64,000 nucleotides of DNA from JADKIH01 sp031385005 (GCA_031385005.1 JANNBB010000034.1:16289-80288), one strand, 5' to 3'; shown: positions 27,692 through 37,173, counted from the first letter of the stretch. Notes: a model not told the origin generated them from the sequence alone. A program made the numbers and translations.

Positions 27692-27923
27692 ATCAATAAA
27701 AATAAACCGATGTTTACAAATTGAGTTATTTACTAATTTGAAATTGTCCGATTTAATGGAAAACCACCTTCAATACATGAATAAAGTTATTAAATAAAAC
27801 GAACTAAAAAAATAAATCAAATATAAAACTACCTGTTTCTTCCAAAATTGCAAGCCAATCAAGAGTTTACAGTGGAAATCTGGTTCGTTTTCCAACCCAT
27901 TTCCGAGTTGAAATAAGGAAGAA

Positions 27924-29372
27924 TTATTCGATCAATATCTTACTTGAAAATAATTTAAAGTCATCGGTTTCAATAGTTATTATATAAATTCCTTTAATCA
28001 TTTCATCTTTTAATGGAAGTAGCAATCGCTCTTCTGTCCGATTTAACTGATTACCTGCAAACTCTATCAATTTACGGCCTTGCAAATCGTAAATTTTAAT
28101 TTTACTGATATCAGTATTAAAAAGCCGGGAAAATTTAATAACTAATTCATTTCCATGTTGCCAAACAAAGAAATCATTCGTTGCATTGACTAAAGGATTT
28201 AAAATGGAGGAAGTAAAATCTCTTGTAAAACGAAAAACAGAAAACTGATCGCTTGCTGTATAGGAAAAACGACCTACCGTTAATATTTTACCGTCGTTTT
28301 GCAAAGCCATGTGGTAAATCCTGTCTGAACTTAATGAAGCAACAATTGAATCGTTACTTAAAAAAGTGCTGTCAGGACTACCATCCGGGTTTAATTGAAC
28401 AAATCGGATTCCCAGAAAAGTTGTAAACGCAGCAAATAAAGATTTTCCATTTGGTAAAATAACACCATCATAAAAACGAGTATCCTGCATGGGTGCGGCA
28501 AAATAGAATGTACTGTCCATTATACCGTTCGAATCTAATCGTTGGATAATATTTTGATAAGGGCTATTCAAGTCAAAACTGCTACAAATAATTTTTCCAT
28601 CCGGTTGAATAATACTAAAATTCGTTTGATTATTAATAGTACTTCCCAAAGGGAAAACCCGTCCATTATTTCCAAAAGCCGCATCCACATTTCCTGCTGT
28701 ATCCAATCTAACCAGTTCCGCCCTATCACCGGTTAGATAACCGTTTAGGATTAAATTTTCATTTTGTTGTATAGTCGCTGAATTGATCAATAAGCTATCG
28801 ACTACGACTGTACCGTTTATGCCAAAAGTAGAGTCGATACTGCCATCTGAATTCAATCTGGCAATTCCTGTCGAACCCTGTCCGCAAATAATTATTTTTC
28901 CATTTGTCAAAACAAATAAGTTAACTGCAAGAGGATCAATAAATGTAAAACCAACATTAGCAAAAGTCGAATCGATTTTCCCGGTTGTTTCATAACGGGC
29001 AATGATGTTACCATTGGCAGTGCTTCCGGCCACAAGTATTTTTTGATCGGGTTGTATTTTAACTGCCCATGCAGTGCTATAAGAGGCATTCGGAAAATTG
29101 GCCTGCGCATGAAAAGTAGTATCATTGGTTCCATCAGCATTTAACCTTTCTACCTTCCATATCAAAGTAGCAGTAAAATAAGTTGCATCGCCAACGAGTA
29201 CAATTTTTCCGTCGTTCTGAATTGCAAGATCATAAGCCCCATCGTAACGCGCATTATAATAATATGATGCAAATCCAATTCCGTTAAAAGTTGAATCGAG
29301 ATACATTGTTTGTGAAAACATATTTAAGGTTTTCAAGTTAAAAAGTAAAATGGTAAAAAGTATTTTTTTCAT
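27924..29372 (-). CDS. Delta-60 repeat beta-propeller protein with T9SS sorting domain
   Basis: 482 residues with a signal peptide ending near residue 20 (NMFSQ). About seven delta-60 repeats fill residues 22-390, each with the pattern DGKI...G...R...DGxxDxTFGxNG, which form a predicted beta-propeller. The C-terminal ~80 residues (KIYDLQGRKLIEF, then IKGIYIITIE) form a T9SS type A domain. It is a secreted protein of unknown ligand, of the same architecture as the gene at 50675-52192. Confidence 0.88.
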   Translation of the reverse strand: MKKILFTILLFNLKTLNMFSQTMYLDSTFNGIGFASYYYNARYDGAYDLAIQNDGKIVLVGDATYFTATLIWKVERLNADGTNDTTFHAQANFPNASYSTAWAVKIQPDQKILVAGSTANGNIIARYETTGKIDSTFANVGFTFIDPLAVNLFVLTNGKIIICGQGSTGIARLNSDGSIDSTFGINGTVVVDSLLINSATIQQNENLILNGYLTGDRAELVRLDTAGNVDAAFGNNGRVFPLGSTINNQTNFSIIQPDGKIICSSFDLNSPYQNIIQRLDSNGIMDSTFYFAAPMQDTRFYDGVILPNGKSLFAAFTTFLGIRFVQLNPDGSPDSTFLSNDSIVASLSSDRIYHMALQNDGKILTVGRFSYTASDQFSVFRFTRDFTSSILNPLVNATNDFFVWQHGNELVIKFSRLFNTDISKIKIYDLQGRKLIEFAGNQLNRTEERLLLPLKDEMIKGIYIITIETDDFKLFSSKILIE

Positions 29373-30073
29373 GTCTTTTAAATTTAATCAACAAGGTATT
29401 AAAAATAAATATAAATGCTATTTAAATACATTTCCAAGAAATTGGAATAGGAAAATATTTACACATAATAATTCACAGGCATTGACAATCAGTAAAAGGT
29501 ATCAAAATAAAAAATACATGTTTAGTGAGTCAAACTGTATGATTTTTCATTTTTTATTTACTTCAGAAAGATTAGTTATTGGTATCCAAATAAAAATTGG
29601 CGAAATATTAAATAATGGCGACAAAAACATGTAAATAAAGATATTAAAAAGTGTAATATATGATACCGTTTCCGATTATATTTTTTTTACAAAAAAATAA
29701 ATATTTAAAATTTATCAAAATAGAAATCAATTCTTACAAATAGAAAAAAATCAAAATAAAGAAAACAACCGTTTTCGATTAAATTAATATCAAGTATTTT
29801 ATCACTAATTTTTAAAAAAATGAAGTTTTTTAACAAGAATGAAAATTAATTTTTCTAGTCATTAAAAAGAAAAGTAAATTCTAATAACAAATCAGTCTAT
29901 CTCTTACAATTGAAAGTATAACAATTAAACTATGTCACTATCCCTATGAAATTAATGTATAATGAACTAAATGAGATCATTAAATACTATTGAATTAATT
30001 TTTTTGAGAATTTCAATTACACTAAAATTAATAAATATTTTCAGGTCATTTCTGTCAAAATAAAAAGTCATTT
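29373..30073. other. 700-bp AT-rich intergenic region
   Basis: Extremely AT-rich DNA with long A and T runs between two divergent secreted-protein genes. Short open frames exist (for example 29350-29634 on the plus strand) but look like random low-complexity translation. I see no tRNA, hairpin or repeat that stands out. Promoters for both flanking genes must lie here. Confidence 0.5.
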
Positions 30074-31075
30074 GTGAAGCGGTTGAAATTTCTTTTCTGT
30101 TTGTTCATTTTTATTGGCTTCCGGCAATATTCAATTGCACAGGTAGGAATTGGAACAACTACGCCCAATTCATCTTCTATACTGGATCTTACAACAACTA
30201 CACAAGGATTGTTAGTACCAAGAATGACACTTGCTCAAAAAACTGCCATTTCATCGCCTGCAACCGGTTTAATGATTTTTCAAACGGATGGTGCCTCGGG
30301 ATTTTGGTTTTATACCGGTTCGGCCTGGATTCCTGCACTTGCTAATAACAATGGATGGACAACGACAGGTAATTCCGGTACAACAGCAGGTACAAATTTC
30401 ATAGGTACAACAGATGCAACAGATGTAGTCATAAAATCAAACAATACAGAAATTTACAGAGCTACATCGACAGGTCGATTAGGCGTAGGTACTACATCAC
30501 CAACGGCAATTCTGCATTTAAAAGCCGGCACAACTGCTGCTTCATCCGCTCCACTAAAATTCACCGCAGGCTCGAATCTCACCACACCGGAGAATGGCGC
30601 AGTTGAATATGATGGAACACACCTTTATATCACCATCGGTGGGACGCGCTATCAATTGGATCAGCAAAATACGCTAAAAGCAACTTATCAGGGAACTCCT
30701 GCAGATCCTTCAAGTACTACAAATTCAACAGGAGTTATGATGGGGTTAGCCGGATCAATTACACCTACGATTTCCGGAAAAGTAATGATAACAATTTCCG
30801 GTGACATGAAAAATGGGACCAATAATGGAAATTCTGTAACGCATATCAGATATGGTACAGGCAGCTCTCCAACGAATGGAAATGCGCTAACCGGCACTGT
30901 GGCAGGCGCTTTAGTCAACATGACTGCTGCGTCAGTAAATCAACGTGTTCCATTCAGTTGCAATGCTATAGTAACATTAACAGTAGGCACCACTTACTGG
31001 ATCGATTTGGGTTTAAAAGCTGCTAGCGGAACTGCCTTTGTCCAAAATATCAGCATATCCGTTGTTGAACTTTAA
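30074..31075 (+). CDS. Secreted fibre-like surface protein of unknown function
   Basis: 333 residues from a GTG start that opens a signal peptide (VKRLKFLFCLFIF, ending at SIAQ). The mature N-terminus VGIGTTTPNSSSILDL, followed by GLLVPRMT and GLMIFQTDG...FWFYTGSAW, is a very common motif set in Bacteroidota secreted proteins that resemble tail-fibre or trimeric adhesin stalks. The C-terminal ~130 residues form a Gly/Thr-rich domain without a recognisable T9SS signal. Probably extracellular and structural; no enzyme motif is visible. Confidence 0.75.
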   Translation: MKRLKFLFCLFIFIGFRQYSIAQVGIGTTTPNSSSILDLTTTTQGLLVPRMTLAQKTAISSPATGLMIFQTDGASGFWFYTGSAWIPALANNNGWTTTGNSGTTAGTNFIGTTDATDVVIKSNNTEIYRATSTGRLGVGTTSPTAILHLKAGTTAASSAPLKFTAGSNLTTPENGAVEYDGTHLYITIGGTRYQLDQQNTLKATYQGTPADPSSTTNSTGVMMGLAGSITPTISGKVMITISGDMKNGTNNGNSVTHIRYGTGSSPTNGNALTGTVAGALVNMTAASVNQRVPFSCNAIVTLTVGTTYWIDLGLKAASGTAFVQNISISVVEL

Positions 31076-31283
31076 CTTTTGCTTTAAAAAATATTTTTTT
31101 CATCTTAATATAAATATTTTCAATACTATTCAGTAGTAGGTATTCAAATTTAAGTTATTAAATTTTTGATCGAGCGTTAAATAGTTTGAGAACTATTTAA
31201 AACCTGCTCAGTTTTTCCCTACATTTATCCGATGATGAACTAAATGAATCACATTTAGTCCATTCAATAATTATTTTATCAAA

Positions 31284-32264
31284 ATGCTTTACGACAATTT
31301 CGGACGAGTACACGATTACTTGCGAATTTCGCTTACTGACGTTTGTAATTTCAGGTGTCAGTATTGTATGCCGGATGAAAACATACAGTTTCTACCCTCA
31401 TCGAGACTCATGCAGGCCGGGGAAATTGACACATTGGCAAAAGCGTTTGTAAAACTGGGAGTGAAAAAAATCCGACTTACAGGTGGTGAACCCCTGGCCA
31501 GAAAAGATGTCCCGGAAATCATCCTTGAACTCTCCAAATACCCAATAGAACTTACGCTAACAACCAATGGTTTTTACATTAAAGAATTACTACCTACTCT
31601 TCAAAAAGCAGGTATAACTTCTATCAATGTGAGTCTGGATACGCTGAATAAAGAAAAATTCTTCACCATCACCAAACGTCATGCCTTCGAAATTGTATGG
31701 AGCAATATTCAACTATTACTAGACGCCGGACTTCATGTTAAAATAAACACTGTTCTGATGCATGGAATAAACGACGATGAAATTTTAGATTTTATCGCCT
31801 GGACAAAAAATCAACCTATACATATTCGATTTATTGAATTCATGCCTTTTCAAGGTAATAAATGGGATGAAAAAAAAGTATTTAGCTATAACGAAATTCT
31901 AGACGTTGTATCTTCGAAATACAGTTTCCTTCAACTGAAAAATACCCTTCACGAAACAGCTAAAAAATTCAAACCCTATAATCATCAGGGTACGTTTGCG
32001 ATAATTAGCACGATGAGTGCTCCTTTTTGTAATAATTGCAACAGAATGCGGCTCACTGCTGACGGCAAAATGAAGAATTGCCTGTTCTCTAAAGGTGAAG
32101 CTGATATTTTGGGAGCTCTTCGCAATGGTGAAGACATTGAACCGCTTATCAAACAATGTATACTAAATAAAGCCGAAGCGCTTGGCGGACAGTTTAAGGG
32201 CGATTTTAGACAAATTGATGCAACCAAAATTTCTAACCGCAGCATGATAAACATCGGTGGTTGA
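31284..32264 (+). CDS. moaA: GTP 3',8-cyclase MoaA
   Basis: 326 residues, radical SAM enzyme of the first step of molybdenum-cofactor synthesis (GTP to 3',8-cyclo-7,8-dihydro-GTP). The N-terminal [4Fe-4S] cluster is CNFRCQYC (Cys21, 25, 28). The C-terminal substrate-binding cluster is CNNCNRMRLTADGKMKNC. The protein ends in the conserved Gly-Gly tail (MINIGG). It is first of a seven-gene cluster of cofactor genes. All catalytic motifs are intact. Confidence 0.96.
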   Translation: MLYDNFGRVHDYLRISLTDVCNFRCQYCMPDENIQFLPSSRLMQAGEIDTLAKAFVKLGVKKIRLTGGEPLARKDVPEIILELSKYPIELTLTTNGFYIKELLPTLQKAGITSINVSLDTLNKEKFFTITKRHAFEIVWSNIQLLLDAGLHVKINTVLMHGINDDEILDFIAWTKNQPIHIRFIEFMPFQGNKWDEKKVFSYNEILDVVSSKYSFLQLKNTLHETAKKFKPYNHQGTFAIISTMSAPFCNNCNRMRLTADGKMKNCLFSKGEADILGALRNGEDIEPLIKQCILNKAEALGGQFKGDFRQIDATKISNRSMINIGG

Positions 32265-32310
32265 TTTTTTTTAACCTTCGTTATTCCTTTTATGGCATAT
32301 CGATAAATTA

Positions 32311-33489
32311 ATGAATATGATTACAGTAACCGAAGCAAGAAAAATAATAAACGAAAACTCACTTCAATCCAAAAAAGAAACCATCTCATTGAAGAAAGCA
32401 AACGGTTATGTTTTAGCTGAACCGACTCTTTCTGTAATTGACACTCCCCCATTCCAACAATCAGCCATGGATGGCTACGCTATCTCTTTCGATGATTGGG
32501 ATAAAAAAAACGAATTAAAAGTAATCGGTGAAATTCCGGCCGGCATTTCCTTCAACCAAAGATTAAAACCATTTGAAGCTGTGCGGATTTTTACCGGAGC
32601 CATGTTACCCCAGGGTACCGATACGGTTGTCATGCAGGAAAAAGTAGAAAAAGTAGAAAATACAATCACAATTAAAGATATCAATCTGCTACGTGGGCAC
32701 AACGTTCGCTTAAAGGGATCGCAGTCGCGAAAAGATGATGTCGCACTTGCAGCCGGACAATTATTAACTCCTTCCGGAATATCCTTTCTGGCGGGAGTTG
32801 GTGTAAATCAGGTAAGCGTGTATTCAAAACCAACCGTATGCATCGTTGTAACAGGGAAAGAATTAACTCAACCCGGAGACATGCTTTCTGAAGGAAAAAT
32901 TTATGAATCAAATTCTTTCGGATTAACAGCGGGTTTAAAACAATTAAACATTAATAATGTTTCCACTCAGACTATAGATGATAATGAAAATGAAATAATA
33001 CATGCAGTGATGAGCCAATTGCAGAATGATTTCATCATTCTAACCGGTGGAGTTTCTGTCGGGGACTATGATTTCGTTCATTCTGCTCTTGAAAAGTGTG
33101 GCGTGATAAAACTATTTCACCGTGTGAAGCAAAAACCGGGAAAACCAATTTACTTTGGCAAGATTAATAATACATTGGTTTTCGGACTTCCCGGAAATCC
33201 CGCCGCAGTAATGTGTTGCTTCTACGAATATGTAGTTCCTGCTATCTGCAACTTTACGCATAATGCAAAACCCCGGAAGATAAAATTTCAACTTGAAAAT
33301 GATTTCACTAAAAAAACCGGACTCACCTTTTTTCTTAAAGGCAAATCAGGAGAAAATGGCGTAAGGATACTAAATAGTCAGGAAAGCTATCTGATGAATT
33401 CATTTGCACTAGCCGATTGTTTAATTGAATTAGAGGAAGAAAAAGAAATATATAAAAAAGGAGATTGGGTGAAAGTATTGATGCTTTAA
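32311..33489 (+). CDS. moeA: Molybdopterin molybdenumtransferase MoeA
   Basis: 392 residues; inserts molybdate into adenylylated molybdopterin. Conserved blocks are PPFQQSAMDGYA (near 50), GAMLPQGTDTVVMQE (about 95-110), LTGGVSVGDYDF (about 250) and KPGKPIYFG with GLPGNPAAV (about 275-300). The usual four-domain MoeA order is kept. Start codons at 32311 or two codons later are both possible. It follows moaA by 46 bp in the same direction. Confidence 0.95.
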   Translation: MNMITVTEARKIINENSLQSKKETISLKKANGYVLAEPTLSVIDTPPFQQSAMDGYAISFDDWDKKNELKVIGEIPAGISFNQRLKPFEAVRIFTGAMLPQGTDTVVMQEKVEKVENTITIKDINLLRGHNVRLKGSQSRKDDVALAAGQLLTPSGISFLAGVGVNQVSVYSKPTVCIVVTGKELTQPGDMLSEGKIYESNSFGLTAGLKQLNINNVSTQTIDDNENEIIHAVMSQLQNDFIILTGGVSVGDYDFVHSALEKCGVIKLFHRVKQKPGKPIYFGKINNTLVFGLPGNPAAVMCCFYEYVVPAICNFTHNAKPRKIKFQLENDFTKKTGLTFFLKGKSGENGVRILNSQESYLMNSFALADCLIELEEEKEIYKKGDWVKVLML

Positions 33490-33580
33490 TATCAAATGTT
33501 AGCGTTTATACTTAATAATTCACCCACTCCATGCAATAGTTTAAACGAGGATGTTTCATCAAAAATTAAACATTAAAATT

Positions 33581-33910
33581 ATGTCTTTAGAATTTAAAGC
33601 ACATTTCTGGATTGAAAATCGTAAAGGCCAGGTTATTGGTCCGGGTAAGAAAAGATTATTGGAAGAAATCGAAAAAACTGGCTCAATTAAGTCAGCAGCG
33701 AAGGCCATGAAAATGTCATACCGACATGCCTGGGAAATGACCAATACCATGAATAGAAATAATGCTAAGCCAGTAGTTGAAAAAGTAACGGGAGGAATAA
33801 AAGGAGGCGGAACACAACTAACTAAAGAAGGTAAGAAACTGATTAAGGTATATGAAAAAGCATTTAAGCAATTTGAAGTATTTAAAATCCGCATAAACAA
33901 ATCTCTCTAA
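33581..33910 (+). CDS. ModE-like winged-helix regulator (DNA-binding domain only)
   Basis: 109 residues from the ATG at 33581, which matches the family start; an upstream ATG at 33551 would add ten residues. It is the N-terminal LysR-type winged helix of ModE: the helix-turn-helix is TGSIKSAAKAMKMSYRHAW, followed by the Gly-rich wing GGIKGGGTQLT. The molybdate-binding TOBE domains of E. coli ModE are missing, so molybdate sensing must differ or be absent. Location inside the cofactor cluster suggests control of these genes. It lies 6 bp before the tauE-like gene. Confidence 0.9.
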   Translation: MSLEFKAHFWIENRKGQVIGPGKKRLLEEIEKTGSIKSAAKAMKMSYRHAWEMTNTMNRNNAKPVVEKVTGGIKGGGTQLTKEGKKLIKVYEKAFKQFEVFKIRINKSL

Positions 33911-33916
33911 ATACGA

Positions 33917-34648
33917 ATGACCATACAATATCTTTTTTATTTTTTAGTGTTTCTTGTTGCCTTTCTCTACTCTACCGTCGGGCATGGAGGAGCCAGTGGC
34001 TATCTGGCACTTATGGCTCTTTTTTCCTATTCTACGGAGTCGATGCGTTCGACTGCTTTGCTATTGAATATTGTTGTTTCCCTCCTTGCATTCATTCAAT
34101 TTTATCGTGCAGGATATTTTCAATGGAAATTATTTATTCCCTTTGCAATCACTTCTATCCCTGCGGCATTTGTGGGAGGATTAATAATCATGGATGCATC
34201 GTTATATAAACACATCTTAGCAATCTTGCTTATTTTTCCGGTTATTAAACTAATAGGAATTATTCCGCAAAGAGAAAATATAGAAAAACCATTAAATATT
34301 TATGCGGCCTTGACAATTGGTCTGTTCATCGGTTTTATTTCCGGTATAATTGGAATTGGGGGAGGAATTATTCTTAGTCCTGTTATATTACTCATGCATT
34401 GGGCCAACATGAAGCAAACGGCTGCCGTTTCATCTTTATTTATTTTGGTCAATTCTCTGGCGGGATTAGCCGGCATTTTTATCAACCAATTCCATTTTGA
34501 AAGTGAAATGCAATTGCTCCTTTTATTAGCATTAGCAGGAGGATTGTCGGGCGCATACCTGGGTGCTATGAAATTCAATATTCCATTTCTACGAAAATTG
34601 TTGGCTGTGGTTTTACTAATCGCTTCCATAAAATTAATCAGCACCTGA
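33917..34648 (+). CDS. TauE/SafE family membrane exporter
   Basis: 243 residues with about seven or eight hydrophobic helices. The TauE/SafE hallmarks are YSTVGHGGASGYLALMAL near the N-terminus and GFISGIIGIGGGIILSPVILL in the middle, the two inverted half-repeats. The family exports sulfite, sulfoacetate and other organosulfur anions; a role with oxyanions such as molybdate here is only suggested by its place between modE-like and mobA genes. It ends one base before the mobA start, so it is part of the operon. Confidence 0.9.
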   Translation: MTIQYLFYFLVFLVAFLYSTVGHGGASGYLALMALFSYSTESMRSTALLLNIVVSLLAFIQFYRAGYFQWKLFIPFAITSIPAAFVGGLIIMDASLYKHILAILLIFPVIKLIGIIPQRENIEKPLNIYAALTIGLFIGFISGIIGIGGGIILSPVILLMHWANMKQTAAVSSLFILVNSLAGLAGIFINQFHFESEMQLLLLLALAGGLSGAYLGAMKFNIPFLRKLLAVVLLIASIKLIST

Positions 34649-34649
34649 A

Positions 34650-35243
34650 ATGACTACAGCTTCAAAAGAAAAAATTAACGGTTATATAATTGCAGGCGGC
34701 AAAAGCTCCAGGATGGGAAGTGATAAGGGATTGATACTACTTCATAATAAACCGATAATTTTACACGTGATTGAAAACTTAAAACAATCAGTAAATGAAT
34801 TAGTAATAATCTCCAACATTTCCGAATATCAAGAATTTGGCTTTCCGGTTATTCCTGATTTGATAAAAGAAAAAGGTCCTGCAGGTGGAATACATTCCGC
34901 ACTCAGCCAATCAACTGTAAATCGTAATTTTATTGTAAGCTGCGATATGCCATTTATCAATCCACATGCGATTAATTTCATGATAGAAAATTCAGTGCAT
35001 GATCAAATTACACTGCCTATTCGAAAGAATAAAATTGAACCCCTATTTGGTGTCTATACAACAGATTGTTTGCCAAAATGGGGAGAACTCATTCAACAAG
35101 GCAATATAAAACTACAGCAAATGATTCGAAACTTTAAATTGAACATCATTGAAGTCGAAAAAATAATCGAATTCGATAAAAATACATTCCTGAATATCAA
35201 TACTCCTTCGGAATTGATTTTGGCACAGGGAATCAAATTATAA
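34650..35243 (+). CDS. mobA: Molybdenum cofactor guanylyltransferase MobA
   Basis: 197 residues. The nucleotide-binding motif GYIIAGGKSSRMGSDKGLI at the N-terminus and SCDMPFI (about residue 94) identify the MobA family, which attaches GMP to molybdopterin to make MGD. Its presence implies a DMSO-reductase-family enzyme using bis-MGD elsewhere in the genome. It is within the cofactor operon, directly after the tauE-like gene. Confidence 0.93.
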   Translation: MTTASKEKINGYIIAGGKSSRMGSDKGLILLHNKPIILHVIENLKQSVNELVIISNISEYQEFGFPVIPDLIKEKGPAGGIHSALSQSTVNRNFIVSCDMPFINPHAINFMIENSVHDQITLPIRKNKIEPLFGVYTTDCLPKWGELIQQGNIKLQQMIRNFKLNIIEVEKIIEFDKNTFLNINTPSELILAQGIKL

Positions 35244-35277
35244 ATAAATAAATCACGAATCAAACGTCGATATTTCC

Positions 35278-35721
35278 ATGGATGACAAGAAAAGAAAAAA
35301 AATATTTGTGAAAGGGGCGATTAACCCGACCTTCGTAGGAGAATCAATTGCCAAACACAGCAGTAAAAAAGACATTGGCGCTCACAGTATTTTTTTGGGA
35401 CAAGTAAGAAATGATGTAATTGAAGGCCATACTGTAATCGCAATTGATTATTCTGCCTATGAAGAAATGGCTGCGGAAAAATTGCATGAAATAAGAGAGG
35501 AAACGTTTTCTAAATACTCTTTAAGTTGTATGCATATTTATCATAGCATCGGAAAAGTAGCTGCAGGAGAAATCAGTTTATTCGTATTTACTTCCTCTAA
35601 ACACAGAAAAGATGCTATTGATGCATGCTCTTATCTGGTCAATCGAATTAAAGAAGATGTTCCTATATGGGGAAAGGAAATTTTCGAGGACGAAAGCTTC
35701 CAATGGAAAACAAACGATTAA
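35278..35721 (+). CDS. moaE: Molybdopterin synthase catalytic subunit MoaE
   Basis: 147 residues. Conserved features are GAHSIFLGQVRND, the YSAYEEMAAEKL helix, HSIGKVAAGE and the C-terminal IKEDVPIWGKEIFED with the active-site lysines. MoaE transfers sulfur from thiocarboxylated MoaD to precursor Z. No moaD lies beside it, which is unusual. The end of the gene overlaps the start of moaC-moaB by 19 bp. Confidence 0.94.
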   Translation: MDDKKRKKIFVKGAINPTFVGESIAKHSSKKDIGAHSIFLGQVRNDVIEGHTVIAIDYSAYEEMAAEKLHEIREETFSKYSLSCMHIYHSIGKVAAGEISLFVFTSSKHRKDAIDACSYLVNRIKEDVPIWGKEIFEDESFQWKTND

Positions 35722-36647
35722 AATATATTTTAAAAATGGTAGATATCACCAATAAAATTAAAACACATCGCACAGCAATAGCACAAGCTATTGTAAGGGT
35801 AAGTAAACTTGCAACAATTGAAGCAATAAAAAACAAAACAGTACCGAAAGGCGATGTTTTGGAAGCCAGTCGAGTGGCAGGATTATTCGGCATCAAACGA
35901 ACCAGTGACATGATCCCGGATTGTCACCCCCTACCGATAGAATATGCTTCAATTAATCATCGTATGGAAGGATTGGAAATTATTATTGAAACGGAAGTCC
36001 ACACGATTTACCGAACGGGTGTAGAAGTAGAAGCCATGCATGGGGCTTCTGTAACTGCGCTTACGATCTACGATATGCTTAAACCCATTGACAAAGAAAT
36101 CGAAATTTCAACAATAAAATTACTATCAAAAAAAGGCGGTAAATCACAGTACAATGAAACATTAAATCGTACGCTGAAAACTGCTGTTCTGGTTTGTTCT
36201 GATAGCATTTCTGCGGGTATAAAAGAAGATTTTGCCGGCAAAAGCATTATCGGCAAACTTGAAAAAATGAATCTTTTTGTGAATGAATATATGGTAATTA
36301 CAGATGAAGTTAATGCCATTCGGGAGAAAGTACTTTCGCTTTATGATTTAAGATTCGATTTAATTATTTTAACCGGTGGAACAGGACTATCTGAAAGGGA
36401 TGTTACACCGGAGGCAATTCGACCATTATTGGACCGTGAAATTCCAGGCATTGGAGAAACCGCAAGAACCTACGGCCAGGAGCACATGCCCTATTCCATG
36501 CTATCAAGAAGTCTTGGTGGATTAAAGGGTAACACACTCATACTTGCTTTGCCTGGTTCTACTCGGGGAGCAATGGAAAGCATGGATGCTCTATTTCCCT
36601 ATTTGCTGCATATTTTTAAGGTGATGGAGAATGAACCACATGTTTGA
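35703..36647 (+). CDS. Bifunctional MoaC-MoaB/MogA fusion
   Basis: 314 residues from the ATG at 35703, which overlaps the moaE stop; a start at 35736 (MVDITNK) is also possible. The first half (to about residue 150) is cyclic pyranopterin monophosphate synthase MoaC, with MVDITNK, KGDVLEASRVAGLFGIKRT, CHPLPI and GVEVEAMHGASVTALTIYDM. The second half is a MoaB/MogA adenylyltransferase domain with LTGGTGLSERDVTPEA and LPGSTRGAMESM. Fusions of this type are known in Bacteroidota. It joins the second and a late step of cofactor synthesis in one chain. Confidence 0.94.
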   Translation: MENKRLKYILKMVDITNKIKTHRTAIAQAIVRVSKLATIEAIKNKTVPKGDVLEASRVAGLFGIKRTSDMIPDCHPLPIEYASINHRMEGLEIIIETEVHTIYRTGVEVEAMHGASVTALTIYDMLKPIDKEIEISTIKLLSKKGGKSQYNETLNRTLKTAVLVCSDSISAGIKEDFAGKSIIGKLEKMNLFVNEYMVITDEVNAIREKVLSLYDLRFDLIILTGGTGLSERDVTPEAIRPLLDREIPGIGETARTYGQEHMPYSMLSRSLGGLKGNTLILALPGSTRGAMESMDALFPYLLHIFKVMENEPHV

Positions 36648-36762
36648 TTTGATAGCTTTATACCAACTTCTTTCAAATAAAAAACAATGATAACAATCAG
36701 TATAACATTTCCGATTATACATTTTTACTGATATTGATCATATTTATAAATAAATTGACTTG

Positions 36763-36770
36763 TACCTTTG
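36763..36770 (+). promoter_or_regulatory. Candidate -7 element (TACCTTTG)
   Basis: Exact TAnnTTTG match, 16 bp before the ATG at 36787. A good -33 TTG at the usual 19-21 bp distance is not evident. Confidence 0.45.
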
Positions 36771-36786
36771 AAAAAAAATAAATCAA

Positions 36787-37173
36787 ATGAGTTATTCAAA
36801 TAAAAAAGTAACCGGAGTTTGGGTTGATCACGGTGAAGCGTTTTTAATCAACACTTCCGACAAAAGTAATACCGGCAACTACACTATTGCTGAAAAAATC
36901 ATCAATAAGCATCACCACGACCATGGGTCTAGCGAAAAAACACATCAAAATAAAACAGCTCAGGAATTACACAAATACTTTGATGGAATAACAAATCACA
37001 TTCAAGGATTTGATTCCATATTGCTATTTGGTCCGGGAAAGGCGCAAGAAGAATTAAAAAATTTCTTAAAAGATAACATGCATTTTAATGAAAAGGAAGG
37101 CGTCGTAAAAAGCGGAAACCGCTTCACAGAAAATGAAATGATTGCTTTTGTGAGAAATAATTTTTTAGCTTAA
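36787..37173 (+). CDS. eRF1-domain-3/host-attachment-like small protein
   Basis: 128 residues, soluble, without signal peptide. The N-terminus KKVTGVWVDHGEAFLI and the later FDSILLFGPGKAQEELKNFL follow the fold pattern of eRF1 domain 3 / bacterial host-attachment-like proteins, in which the second motif is the conserved IFGPGxAKxEL loop. It has a His-rich stretch (KHHHDHGS, about residues 42-49) that could bind metal. The function is unknown; a ribosome-linked role is family speculation. Its stop codon overlaps that of the giant convergent gene by four bases. Confidence 0.7.
   Translation: MSYSNKKVTGVWVDHGEAFLINTSDKSNTGNYTIAEKIINKHHHDHGSSEKTHQNKTAQELHKYFDGITNHIQGFDSILLFGPGKAQEELKNFLKDNMHFNEKEGVVKSGNRFTENEMIAFVRNNFLA

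Noticed and set aside
29350..29634. 94-residue plus-strand open frame in the AT-rich gap
   Set aside because: It starts inside the divergent minus-strand gene and has composition expected from random AT-rich DNA.
29669..29680. 12-mer TTTCCGATTATA also present near 36708-36719, considered as a shared operator
   Set aside because: Pairs of identical 12-mers are expected by chance in 64 kb of AT-rich DNA, and the flanks do not match.
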